From Paraglaciecola hydrolytica (GTDB lineage: Bacteria; Pseudomonadota; Gammaproteobacteria; Enterobacterales; Alteromonadaceae): a stretch of 64,000 nt of DNA. Both the position numbers and the translations under genes were made by a program. Of this stretch, positions 9,829 through 17,836 are shown piece by piece; the first letter of the stretch is position 1; the number at the start of each line of letters is the position of its first letter. The notes under the pieces are model-generated. The model saw only the letters and a program-made list of their open reading frames with translations. It was not told the DNA's origin and did no database searches. The stretch lies in assembly GCF_001565895.1 (NCBI RefSeq), contig NZ_LSNE01000003.1:367438-431437 (forward strand), given 5' to 3'.

Positions 9829-10806
9829 TTATTGTTTGAAGCCGACCGTTCTAACACTCTGCCAACCTTTGCCACATAGTCCATTTCGATAGAACTGTAT
9901 TAATATGCTAAAACGGAGAGCCCCAATTTTGATTGCTTTTGGTGACTTTGGCATTAACATACTGATAAGTTTAAATAAAATACAGGGCATAAATCTGAAA
10001 ATAAGTAGAAAAAGGTGATAGACAAAGGCATGTAATAGCCTGAAATTTTTTGTCGCGTAAACATGTTTTGAAATGACCACTTCACTCTTGGTCAGGGCAG
10101 TAGTGGCTAAATTAATACGACTGCTACCACCATGACGATGTTCGATGCAAGCATCTGCTGAAAAACCTACTCGCATGCCGTTATTATTGGCTCTAAAACA
10201 TAGGTCAACATCTTCACTGTACATCCAAAATTGTTCAGAAAAACCCTGCAGCTTTTTAAAATCACTGGCGGTAATCATTAGTGCAGCACCTGATACCCAA
10301 TCAACGTCTCGGAAACTGTCGTTACAGTATCGAGCATTACTATATTTGCTGGGGTTCAACAGCCTTAATATTGCCCGTATGGGGCCCAAGGAATTCAAGG
10401 CAGTTGGAAAAATATCGAAGACTTTTTTGATTTTTCCGTGCCCATCATCCTGCTTAATTGTCATCAAATTAACTTTGTATTGCTGTTTTAATTGCCAGAA
10501 TTTTTCTATTTGTTGTGCGGGATCTTTAGTATCTGGATTAAGAAATAGAAACTCTTGGCCCTTGGCAAGGGCAGCTCCCGTATTACAGGCATGAGCAAAA
10601 CCAAAGTTTCCTTGATTTAATACAAATTGCACCTGTGGGAACTGTGTTACGAAGGAGTCAAACTTGTCATCATTTGATTGATTATCAACAACAATCACTT
10701 CGGTTTTTATGCGGCTTTGTTCAGATAATAAATACGCTATAGAGCTTAGACATTCGCCAAGATCATCCCAACTTTTGTAGTTTACAATGACAATAGACAG
10801 TTCCAT
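9829..10806 (-). CDS. family 2 glycosyltransferase
   Basis: A 325-residue GT-A enzyme. The N-terminus MELSIVIVNYKSWDDLGECL is the GT2 start, followed by VIVVDNQSNDD, NQGNFGFAHACNTG, FLNPDT (DXD-type metal site region) and the acceptor-side WMYSEDVDLCFRA motif near residues 190-205. It resembles rhamnosyltransferase-like GT2 enzymes (WbbL/RfbF type) of LPS and polysaccharide pathways. A C-terminal hydrophobic stretch (about 265-290) may associate with the membrane. RBS GAGG lies just upstream of its ATG. The donor sugar is unknown. Confidence 0.85.
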   Translation of the reverse strand: MELSIVIVNYKSWDDLGECLSSIAYLLSEQSRIKTEVIVVDNQSNDDKFDSFVTQFPQVQFVLNQGNFGFAHACNTGAALAKGQEFLFLNPDTKDPAQQIEKFWQLKQQYKVNLMTIKQDDGHGKIKKVFDIFPTALNSLGPIRAILRLLNPSKYSNARYCNDSFRDVDWVSGAALMITASDFKKLQGFSEQFWMYSEDVDLCFRANNNGMRVGFSADACIEHRHGGSSRINLATTALTKSEVVISKHVYATKNFRLLHAFVYHLFLLIFRFMPCILFKLISMLMPKSPKAIKIGALRFSILIQFYRNGLCGKGWQSVRTVGFKQ

Positions 10807-10843
10807 CTAAGCCTCTTTTAATCTAAGTGGTTGTTAAACATAA

Positions 10844-11656
10844 TTATTTCTGGCAATTTTCACAAAAAAAGGTATTTCGCTGACCAATAGTAACGGATTG
10901 GATGGGCTTACTGCAGTTAATACAAGGTTGATTGAGTCGCCCGTAAACTTTAAGTTCTTGGGCAAAATAACCCGGTTTGCCGTCTGCCTGAGCAAAATCT
11001 TTAAGCGTAGTACCACCTTGTTGAATTGCATGAGCGAGCACTTGTTTAATGATAATGGCTAACTGTAAATAGGCCTTTTTAGTGACTTTTTCTGCCGCTT
11101 TACGTGGGTCGATCTTAGCAATGAATAAAGATTCATTGGCGTAAATATTGCCTACACCCACCACAATTTTATTGTCCATAATAAAATTTTTAACAGCGAC
11201 AGACTTACCTCTAGATAAGTTATACAGACGTGTTCCATCAAAGTCTGAGGTTAGTGGTTCTGGCCCCAATGTTTTAAAAATACTTAAATCTGGCAACCCA
11301 GTAGCTTGCCATAAACATGCACCAAAACGACGAGCATCATTGAAGCGCAAACACAGCCCATTTGCCATTACGATATCCACATGGTCGTGTTTTTTTACCA
11401 CAGTATCTGCGGATACTATATGCAATCGACCAGACATGCCTAAGTGTATAATAATGCTGCCGAGCTCGGTATCAAGTAACAAGTATTTAGCTCGTCGTCT
11501 GATAGACTGGATAATTAAACCCTCAGCTAGATGAATATCTTGAGGGATAAGCCAACGTAGTTGTCGGTGACGGACGATGATTTTTTCTATGCGTTGATGT
11601 TCAAGATGGGGAGTAATACCTAAACGACTTACTTCTACTTCGGGTAACTCAGGCAT
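10844..11656 (-). CDS. mutM: formamidopyrimidine-DNA glycosylase
   Basis: Bifunctional base-excision enzyme that removes 8-oxoguanine and formamidopyrimidines and cuts at abasic sites. Seen: N-terminal PELPEVEVSRLGI with the catalytic proline and glutamate, the void-filling IIHLGMSGRLHI region, the NIYANESLF helix-two-turn-helix and a C-terminal CINC...CENC zinc finger. The 270 residues match E. coli (269). Its start overlaps the end of the upstream gene by 8 bases, so the two are coupled. Confidence 0.97.
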   Translation of the reverse strand: MPELPEVEVSRLGITPHLEHQRIEKIIVRHRQLRWLIPQDIHLAEGLIIQSIRRRAKYLLLDTELGSIIIHLGMSGRLHIVSADTVVKKHDHVDIVMANGLCLRFNDARRFGACLWQATGLPDLSIFKTLGPEPLTSDFDGTRLYNLSRGKSVAVKNFIMDNKIVVGVGNIYANESLFIAKIDPRKAAEKVTKKAYLQLAIIIKQVLAHAIQQGGTTLKDFAQADGKPGYFAQELKVYGRLNQPCINCSKPIQSVTIGQRNTFFCENCQK

Positions 11657-12125
11657 CTTTAGCTCCGGATAAAAATAAAGCGGAAAATTCGATATTTTTT
11701 AGCTGATACAAACGTTGTTGATTTAAGACTAAGGTTTGCTCGCCAAGTTTAAACACTTCAAATTTCAACGCGTCATTTTGGCCAACTAACCAAAGGTAAA
11801 CCACCGCACTGGCAGTGGCTTGTGTAATAGTTAAGTCAGTGGCGTCTTGATCAATTTGTGCACTATACCAAGCCTGAGTTAAAGCCTCTAAGTCAGCCAA
11901 CTCGCTTCTGATACCAATTGCTCGCCATCCTTGACCAACTCGCTCAATTTTATAATCACTAAATTCCATCGTAGCGATCGTGGTATTTTCAGGGATTAAA
12001 TAATGTGATCGTGGTGAGTCGGCGCCACCATTGAGAAAATTTGCACTGCCATTAAACAATACGATCAACAACAGCATGCTGATGATGATGACATTGTTCC
12101 ATGCTTTTCGTGACAATTTGATCAT
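11649..12125 (-). CDS. uncharacterised membrane-anchored protein upstream of mutM
   Basis: A 158-residue protein from the ATG at 12125: a short basic N-terminus, one hydrophobic helix (about residues 11-27, NVIIISMLLLIVLF) and an otherwise soluble extracytoplasmic region. No domain was recognised. The frame stays open to 12188, but that longer start runs into the rpmG terminator hairpin, so the internal ATG was preferred. The 3' end overlaps mutM by 8 bases, which suggests co-expression and not necessarily shared function. Confidence 0.7.
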   Translation of the reverse strand: MIKLSRKAWNNVIIISMLLLIVLFNGSANFLNGGADSPRSHYLIPENTTIATMEFSDYKIERVGQGWRAIGIRSELADLEALTQAWYSAQIDQDATDLTITQATASAVVYLWLVGQNDALKFEVFKLGEQTLVLNQQRLYQLKNIEFSALFLSGAKDA

Positions 12126-12174
12126 GAGGATTAATTCTTTTGCAAAACTTGGGCTTAGCATATCAATTAAACGC

Positions 12175-12198
12175 AAAAAACCCAGCAAATGCTGGGTT
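12175..12198 (-). terminator. intrinsic terminator of rpmB-rpmG
   Basis: Perfect 8-bp stem AACCCAGC/GCTGGGTT with a 4-base loop, followed on the minus strand by a run of T. It lies 25 bases beyond the rpmG stop. It also marks the boundary with the next minus-strand gene. Confidence 0.9.
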
Positions 12199-12222
12199 CT
12201 TCAGGAGACAAAACCAGTAGAA

Positions 12223-12378
12223 TTACTTAATTTTGGCTTCTTTAAACAAAACGTGCTGACGAATTTTAGGATCAAACTTTTTGATCTCCATTTTGCCAGG
12301 CATATTACGTTTGTTTTTATCTGTGGTGTAGTAGAAACCAGTACCAGCAGTAGACACTAATTTAATTTTATCACGCAT
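12223..12378 (-). CDS. rpmG: 50S ribosomal protein L33
   Basis: A 51-residue basic ribosomal protein, translated here from the ATG at 12378. It begins [19 protein letters not shown] and ends [12 protein letters not shown], close to E. coli L33. It lacks the CxxC pairs of the zinc-binding form, so it is the zinc-independent type usual in Gammaproteobacteria. It follows rpmB with 11 bases between and ends before a clear terminator. Confidence 0.97.
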   Translation of the reverse strand: MRDKIKLVSTAGTGFYYTTDKNKRNMPGKMEIKKFDPKIRQHVLFKEAKIK

Positions 12379-12389
12379 GATCTAATTCC

Positions 12390-12626
12390 TTAAACTTTAA
12401 CGCCATTGGTACGTAAGTCAGCCAAAACTGAATCAATACCTTTTTTATCGATAATACGCATACCTTTTGTAGATAAACGTAATTTAACGAAACGGTTTTC
12501 ACTTTCAACCCAAAAACGGTGGGTTTGCAAGTTTGGCAAGAAGCGGCGACGAGTCGCGTTTTTAGCGTGCGAACGGTTGTTACCTACCGTTGGCCCTTTG
12601 CCAGTAACTAAACATACTCTGGACAT
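12390..12626 (-). CDS. rpmB: 50S ribosomal protein L28
   Basis: A 78-residue large-subunit protein. The chosen start at 12626 gives [12 protein letters not shown], matching E. coli L28 in both start and length; the frame is open six codons further. The [18 protein letters not shown] and [12 protein letters not shown] segments are diagnostic. It is first in the rpmB-rpmG operon, with a sigma-70 promoter about 90 bases upstream. Confidence 0.97.
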   Translation of the reverse strand: MSRVCLVTGKGPTVGNNRSHAKNATRRRFLPNLQTHRFWVESENRFVKLRLSTKGMRIIDKKGIDSVLADLRTNGVKV

Positions 12627-12714
12627 CGTATTGTCTCCAAACAATCTAAAATTTTAGCTCTGACCAGAAACACTAAGCAACGAGTCAGCTAACACTATTA
12701 ACAAGAGGGCGCAT

Positions 12715-12743
12715 TTTATACAGCAATCACCCCAGCAGATCAA
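12715..12743 (-). promoter_or_regulatory. sigma-70 promoter of rpmB-rpmG
   Basis: On the minus strand a -35 of TTGATC (12738-12743) and a -10 of TATAAA (12715-12720) are separated by 17 bases, followed by a GC-rich discriminator (ATGCGCCC). That is a typical ribosomal-gene promoter. The rest of 12744-12954, up to the radC stop, is A+T-rich and shows nothing else I can name. Confidence 0.8.
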
Positions 12744-12954
12744 GATTATTTGCAGAAAAACTGAGCTTTTGCTATCCCATTGTTAATTTTCGGCTCTTTA
12801 TTTGATTTAAGCTTATTTATGTTAGGTAAAACCGAGCGTTTGTATTGTAGTTGCTATGACGTAAATTCAAGTAAATAGTCGGATAATACGTTTATTATTT
12901 AGCCATTTTCAAGCTGTGATAATTGTTGTTTTATAAACGAAGATTTTCTTTATT

Positions 12955-13629
12955 TCATAAAAGACCGCGCTGGGCAAAAGAAACTGCAACCCCATCGCCA
13001 ATGACAAAATGGTCAAGCACTTTTATATCAACTAAATTCATCGCGGCGATAATGCGTTGGGTAATGTGTTGATCTGCCTGACTTGGCTCTGCTATGCCTG
13101 AAGGATGATTGTGGGCGAGGATCACCGCTGCTGCGTTATCGTCCAATGCCTGTTTTACCAATACACGAGGGTAGACACTAGCACTGTCGATGGTGCCGTA
13201 AAACATCGGCCGATATTTAATTAAACGATGCTGACTGTCTAACAACAACATGGCAAACACTTCTTGAGGTTGGTCACGTAACTTCGTAAGCAGAAAGGTT
13301 TTGGTTTGATCGACAGAGTTTAAAGTATCAACTTTATCCATTTTTTGTTCAAAAAATCGTTTGGACATTTCGATGCATGCTTGTAATTGCACATACTTCG
13401 CTTGGCCTAAGCCCTTAACTTGACAAAAATCACGTTCAGACGCATTTAATAACACACGTAACGTACCAAAATTATTGAGTAAAGTACGTGCCAGATCTAC
13501 TGCACTTAAGCCCTTAATCCCTGTACGCAAAAAGATTGCCAATAGCTCTGCATCTGATAATGCCGTGGGGCCCAGTTTGAGTAATTTTTCGCGAGGGCGT
13601 TCGTCTACTGGCCAATCGGTGATTTTCAT
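12955..13629 (-). CDS. radC: RadC family JAB/MPN-domain protein
   Basis: A 224-residue housekeeping RadC. The N-terminal helix-hairpin-helix region carries [20 protein letters not shown], and the C-terminal JAMM-like domain has [17 protein letters not shown], whose histidines and aspartate would bind zinc. The molecular role is unsettled despite the name, since E. coli radC is not a true repair gene. It lies between rpmB and coaBC as in E. coli and points away from coaBC. Confidence 0.93.
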   Translation of the reverse strand: MKITDWPVDERPREKLLKLGPTALSDAELLAIFLRTGIKGLSAVDLARTLLNNFGTLRVLLNASERDFCQVKGLGQAKYVQLQACIEMSKRFFEQKMDKVDTLNSVDQTKTFLLTKLRDQPQEVFAMLLLDSQHRLIKYRPMFYGTIDSASVYPRVLVKQALDDNAAAVILAHNHPSGIAEPSQADQHITQRIIAAMNLVDIKVLDHFVIGDGVAVSFAQRGLL

Positions 13630-13756
13630 GCGTCCTTGCCTTATGAGTGAGTTAGGTGGAGTTCATTCCTTTGATGGGTAAAATAAGCCTAGCAAAAGCC
13701 CCCTAATCCAGCCAATAATGTGAAGTATAAGTTTTTAGCAACCAGTAAAATTGCTC

Positions 13757-14950
13757 ATGTCCTTAAATAATAGAAACATTCTACTTGGTGTGACAGGTGG
13801 GATAGCGGCTTATAAAGCCCCTGATTTAGTCAGAAAATTAACTGCTCAAGGCGCCAACGTGCGTGTCGTGCTCACCGCTTCAGCTAAAGAATTTGTCAGT
13901 CCTTTAGCATTACAAGCAGTATCTGGTAATCCTGTGTCGGACGATTTACTTGATAAAGACGCTGAAGCCGCAATGGGCCATATTGAGTTAGCTAAATGGG
14001 CGGATACATTATTAATTGCGCCGGCAACCGCTAACTTTTTAGCCAAACTGAGCCATGGCTTAGCCGACGATTTATTGTCGACCTTATGTTTGGCAACCGC
14101 AGCTCCTGTGCTTGTGGCTCCAGCTATGAATCAGCAAATGTGGCATGCGACAGCAACTCAGGATAACGTAAATATATTACGTAAACGATGTATCACAATT
14201 ATGGGGCCAGCAGTTGGCGAGCAAGCCTGTGGTGATGTGGGATTAGGGCGTATGTTAGAACCCGTAGATATCGTCGCTTTACTTGTGCAAGAACTGCCAC
14301 AACCATTGCTGGCAGGTAAAACCGTTATGATCACCGCGGGACCCACACGAGAAGAGATAGATCCCGTGCGTTACATCTCAAACCACAGCTCAGGTAAGAT
14401 GGGTTACGCAATAGCACAAGCCGCCCAAAGCATGGGAGCCAAAGTTATATTAGTTAGTGGTCCAACAAATCTAGTCATCCCTCATGGTGTGACAACCATC
14501 CAAGTGACCAGCGCAGTGCAAATGCATCAACAAGTAATGGAACAAATAAAACACTGTGATGTGTTTGTTGGCTGCGCTGCTGTAGCGGATTATCGACCGT
14601 TACAAAGTAATTCGCAAAAGATCAAAAAAAGTGAACAAGAGTTAACACTTACTTTTATTAAAAACCCTGATATTCTTAGCGATGTCGCACATTTGTCACA
14701 AGCCCCATTTACACTTGGGTTTGCCGCTGAAACGCAGAATATTCGTGAATATGCTTTAGCGAAATTAAACGCTAAAAAGCTCAATATGATCGCGGCTAAT
14801 GATGTATCTGACAGCAGCATAGGATTTAACAGTGAGCAAAATGCTTTGTCGGTATTCTGGCCACAAGGTGAAAAAATTCTGGCAATGACCGATAAAAAGC
14901 AACTTGCCCAACAATTAATGCAATTAGTGGCTGAACAACTTAAATCATAG
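13757..14950 (+). CDS. coaBC: bifunctional phosphopantothenoylcysteine decarboxylase/synthetase
   Basis: Makes 4'-phosphopantetheine in two steps: CoaB (CTP-dependent ligation of cysteine) and CoaC (FMN-dependent decarboxylation). Seen: flavodoxin-like N-terminus NILLGVTGGIAAYKAPDLV, the active-site His in GHIELAKWAD, PAMNQQMW, the substrate-clamp region ACGDVGLGRM, and the CoaB half from about residue 190 (ITAGPTREEIDPVRYISNHSSGKMG). The ATG at 13757 was preferred to a TTG at 13751. Total 397 residues. Confidence 0.96.
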   Translation: MSLNNRNILLGVTGGIAAYKAPDLVRKLTAQGANVRVVLTASAKEFVSPLALQAVSGNPVSDDLLDKDAEAAMGHIELAKWADTLLIAPATANFLAKLSHGLADDLLSTLCLATAAPVLVAPAMNQQMWHATATQDNVNILRKRCITIMGPAVGEQACGDVGLGRMLEPVDIVALLVQELPQPLLAGKTVMITAGPTREEIDPVRYISNHSSGKMGYAIAQAAQSMGAKVILVSGPTNLVIPHGVTTIQVTSAVQMHQQVMEQIKHCDVFVGCAAVADYRPLQSNSQKIKKSEQELTLTFIKNPDILSDVAHLSQAPFTLGFAAETQNIREYALAKLNAKKLNMIAANDVSDSSIGFNSEQNALSVFWPQGEKILAMTDKKQLAQQLMQLVAEQLKS

Positions 14951-14993
14951 CAACAATAATTTAGCAAAAGCGCTAGTCAATTAGGATCGAATA

Positions 14994-15584
14994 ATGCCTG
15001 CAACAAAACGCCCAAACCGTCGAGCTCAAATACTTCAAGCACTTGCCAGTATGTTACAGAGTAATCCTGGACAACGGATCACCACAGCTAAACTTGCTGC
15101 CCACGTAGGCGTATCTGAAGCTGCGCTCTATCGACATTTTCCTAGTAAAGCACGTATGTTTGAGGGATTAATTGAGTTTATTGAAGAAACCTTATTTTCC
15201 AGAATTACCAAAATACTCAACGAAGAAAAAGATACCGCAACTCGCTGTCAGCTTATTTTGCACCTCATTTTGGGCTTTGCAGAAAAAAACCCAGGCATTA
15301 CTCGCATCCTCAATGGTGATGCATTAATGGGTGAGCAAGACCGCTTGCGTGAGCGCATAACCCAATTGTTCGAGCGACTTGAAACCCAGATGAAACAAGT
15401 CCTACGCGAACGCAAATTGCGCGAAGGAAAGACCTTACCGGCCGATGAAGGAGTCATAGCTAATATGTTGATTTGTTATGCTGATGGCAGAATAAATCAG
15501 TTTATTCGTAGTGAATTCACCCGCCGCCCTACCGAAGGTTTTGCTGAGCAATGGCAATTTATCAACAAACAGTTTTTTAATTGA
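14994..15584 (+). CDS. slmA: nucleoid occlusion factor SlmA
   Basis: TetR-family DNA-binding protein that blocks FtsZ assembly over the nucleoid. The 196-residue protein starts [17 protein letters not shown] and has the helix-turn-helix [21 protein letters not shown]; length matches E. coli SlmA (198). An AGGA site precedes the ATG. In E. coli dut separates dfp and slmA; here only 43 bases lie between coaBC and slmA, so dut must be elsewhere. Confidence 0.95.
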   Translation: MPATKRPNRRAQILQALASMLQSNPGQRITTAKLAAHVGVSEAALYRHFPSKARMFEGLIEFIEETLFSRITKILNEEKDTATRCQLILHLILGFAEKNPGITRILNGDALMGEQDRLRERITQLFERLETQMKQVLRERKLREGKTLPADEGVIANMLICYADGRINQFIRSEFTRRPTEGFAEQWQFINKQFFN

Positions 15585-15640
15585 CGGAGTGTTTAGCGTC
15601 CATTTTATTTACAGTTTCATTTTTAGTGACTCACAATGAA

Positions 15641-15749
15641 TTTGTAATGAAAGCGAAAATCCCTTCAATTACAACCGGTTAAATATCGCCCAGTTTTTTT
15701 GGCACAAAAAACGCAGTAAAAAGTGTTGGATACTTAAAGTTTGTAATGA
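15641..15749 (+). repeat. TTTGTAATGA repeats around the sigma-54-like promoter
   Basis: TTTGTAATGA occurs at 15641-15650 and again, same strand, at 15740-15749. A near-inverted copy, TTCAATTACAA, lies at 15664-15674, so the first copy and the inverted one form a dyad about 25-60 bases upstream of the -24 box. Such dyads can be activator sites. The assignment is inference. Confidence 0.4.
15699..15715 (+). promoter_or_regulatory. candidate sigma-54 promoter of the PEP-CTERM-like gene
   Basis: TTGGCACAAAAAACGCA matches the RpoN pattern TTGGCAC-N5-TTGCA in the whole -24 element. The invariant GG and GC are exactly 10 bases apart; the -12 box is ACGCA instead of TTGCA. It lies about 85 bases before the ATG. 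RpoN control of PEP-CTERM genes with PrsK/PrsR is known from other proteobacteria, which supports the reading. Confidence 0.6.
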
Positions 15750-15800
15750 CACAGCTGTATTTGTCGCTTAAGTAAGGGATAACTTTTTGGGGACATCGAT

Positions 15801-16571
15801 ATGAAAACTATTAACCGTTTTTGCTTGGGGACTTTGTTTGTTTTATCCACATTAAATTATGCTCATGCTTCAATGGTAAATGTTGGGGGAGTTAGTTGGG
15901 ATCCCGATGCACTTTCTGATTGGTCAGGAGTGGTAGGGCTAGTTCATCAAGATATAAATAGTAGCACTGGTGAGATAAGTGGTTTTGGTAGAATCAACTC
16001 CATGAACAATACTGGCTCAGCAATTTTTTGCCCTTCATGTGAATTGACCTTCCAATTTGGTGGTTTTATGCCTCTTGGCAGCACGCTTCTGCCAAGTGCT
16101 GGTACAGTAATAGATTACAGTGGCGGTTATTTAAATGTTTTTGTCGATTTCACTCCAGAGACAGATGATTTCGATTTTACTAAATTGACAGCATTCAATA
16201 CTGGTGATGAAGGTGGCGCAAATGCACTATGGTTGAGTACAGTTGGTCATGCTTTTTCGGGCTTAACTACATTCACAGGTACTGCTGTAAACACTAGTGG
16301 CTCGTTAAACTTGAGCGGCTTGGGTTACTTAGATGTTGTTGGTGGGTTGGCTGCGGCTAATTTAAATACCAATACTATATTGACTAATAATGGTTTAGCC
16401 GACATTAAGTTCGTAACTAGTTTTGCTATCGATGTTACGCCAACCTCTGCAAATGGTTCTGGTAATTATCAAGGGGACTCAGTTGCGGTAACCGCACCCG
16501 CTAACTTACTTTTGTTTTTATTAGGTGGTTTTGGACTTAGTTGTTTAAGTCGTTTTAGAAAAAAACAGTAA
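15801..16571 (+). CDS. exported PEP-CTERM-like protein with a variant sorting signal
   Basis: A 256-residue exported protein: signal peptide to about residue 23 (ending AHA), then a Gly/Ser/Thr/Asn-rich body with no recognised domain. The C-terminus has the tripartite layout of exosortase substrates: short motif, hydrophobic helix (LLLFLLGGFGLSCL) and a basic tail (RFRKK). The motif reads APAN instead of PEP, so recognition by exosortase is uncertain. A single CxxC pair (FCPSCE) is present. It is monocistronic: sigma-54-like promoter before, strong terminator after. Confidence 0.65.
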   Translation: MKTINRFCLGTLFVLSTLNYAHASMVNVGGVSWDPDALSDWSGVVGLVHQDINSSTGEISGFGRINSMNNTGSAIFCPSCELTFQFGGFMPLGSTLLPSAGTVIDYSGGYLNVFVDFTPETDDFDFTKLTAFNTGDEGGANALWLSTVGHAFSGLTTFTGTAVNTSGSLNLSGLGYLDVVGGLAAANLNTNTILTNNGLADIKFVTSFAIDVTPTSANGSGNYQGDSVAVTAPANLLLFLLGGFGLSCLSRFRKKQ

Positions 16572-16594
16572 TATAAAATAATTATGCCAAAACT

Positions 16595-16619
16595 AAAGCC
16601 CGATATTTCGGGCTTTTTG
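16595..16619 (+). terminator. intrinsic terminator after the PEP-CTERM-like gene
   Basis: Perfect 9-bp stem AAAGCCCGA/TCGGGCTTT with a TATT loop, then T-rich sequence. It lies 23 bases after the stop codon. Confidence 0.9.
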
Positions 16620-16707
16620 TTATTCGCTTTAAAGTGTTGTGCTTGACAGCAATACTCACTCAGCTACTCTTCTGAGAACATATATTCTGAAACTCAACTA
16701 ATTTAAT

Positions 16708-17283
16708 ATGCCCCGTAAAGCCCAATACAATGTAGAAGCAGTATTAAACCAAGCGATAGACGTTTTTCTGGAGCATGGTTACCACGGTACCATTATGGAC
16801 GAGATTATTGCGCGGACTGAGTTCAATCGTCGTGGTTTTTATCTTGAATTTGGCAGCAAACAAAATTTTTTGTACATCGTTTTGGACCATTACCAGCAGT
16901 ATTATCTGAAAAAAATCATGCTGCATCTTGAGTCGCAACAAGGACTGCCTTCTATCAGCGCTTTTTTTGAAGAATATGTAAGGCATGTTAGAGGTAAGGG
17001 GTGTTTGTTGATCAATTGCATTACCGAATTGGGTTTTGATGATTTAAAAATTCGTGAAATTGGTCGTCATTACATCGATAGTTTACAAATAGATTTTATT
17101 GGTTGTCTGGAAAAAGCCCAAGCACTACATCAGTTGCATCCACAAACCAACATTGAATCAGCTGCTCTACAATTAACCAGTTATGTGCAAGGTTTTGCCG
17201 TTAACGCTATTTTGGCAGGAGATACTGACGAGTTACAATTAGCTACTCGCGCTCTACTTGGGCCACTATCAGTCAAAATCTAG
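16708..17283 (+). CDS. TetR family transcriptional regulator
   Basis: A 191-residue regulator. The N-terminal TetR helix-turn-helix covers about residues 8-55 (DVFLEHGYHGTIMDEII, then FNRRGFYLEFGSKQNFLY). The C-terminal ligand domain contains GKGCLLINCITELGFDD, resembling the TetR_C group of AcuR/NemR-like regulators with a conserved CLL-N segment. Ligand and targets are unknown. The next gene encodes a DUF1820 protein on the same strand about 146 bases on, so there is no obvious single target. Confidence 0.85.
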   Translation: MPRKAQYNVEAVLNQAIDVFLEHGYHGTIMDEIIARTEFNRRGFYLEFGSKQNFLYIVLDHYQQYYLKKIMLHLESQQGLPSISAFFEEYVRHVRGKGCLLINCITELGFDDLKIREIGRHYIDSLQIDFIGCLEKAQALHQLHPQTNIESAALQLTSYVQGFAVNAILAGDTDELQLATRALLGPLSVKI

Positions 17284-17429
17284 CAGTGATATTGCCCTAT
17301 ACGATGAGCTATTAAATGCTTTTTATTTTTTACTCCTTGTTGTTTCACCTTATCACCACCATTAATACTTTGTATTGGCAAGTTTCTCGCTTGCTTTTTT
17401 GTTGTCACTATTTTTAATGAGCTGTCACC

Positions 17430-17762
17430 ATGTCTACTAAAAAACCGTTATTTCGTATTCAATTTATCAGTAATGGTGAACGTTATGAGCTTTTCGTACG
17501 GGAAGTCTGCCAAGGCAATATGTTTGGATTTATCGAAATAGGTGATTTTGTTTGGGATAGTCATACCAGTTTGGTACTTGACCCTAGCCATGAAAAACTG
17601 AAAGCAGAATTTGCTGATGTAACACGCACTTACGTACCTATGCACAGCGTATTGCGTATTGATGAGGTAAACAAACAGGGTACATCTAAAATCACCCAGT
17701 TGTCTGATAAAATAATGGCTTTCCCAACCCCCATTTATACTCCCAAAAACAGCCCAAAATAG
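17430..17762 (+). CDS. DUF1820 family protein
   Basis: A 110-residue soluble protein of the gammaproteobacterial DUF1820 family. The N-terminus LFRIQFISNGERYELFVREV, the GFIEIGDFVWD segment and the YVPMHSVLRIDEV segment are its conserved parts; the C-terminus is variable and proline-rich. The function is not known. It lies 74 bases before the DUF885 peptidase start and could be co-transcribed. Confidence 0.8.
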   Translation: MSTKKPLFRIQFISNGERYELFVREVCQGNMFGFIEIGDFVWDSHTSLVLDPSHEKLKAEFADVTRTYVPMHSVLRIDEVNKQGTSKITQLSDKIMAFPTPIYTPKNSPK

Positions 17763-17836
17763 TCAGATTTTCGATTTCAATGAGGCTACAAATCTCTTAT
17801 CCTTGGTTACATGAGTTGAAGCTGTTTGAGAAGTAC

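Noticed and set aside
10145-10594. 149-codon open frame on the plus strand inside the GT2 gene
   Set aside because: Shadow of a well-supported glycosyltransferase; no start signal.
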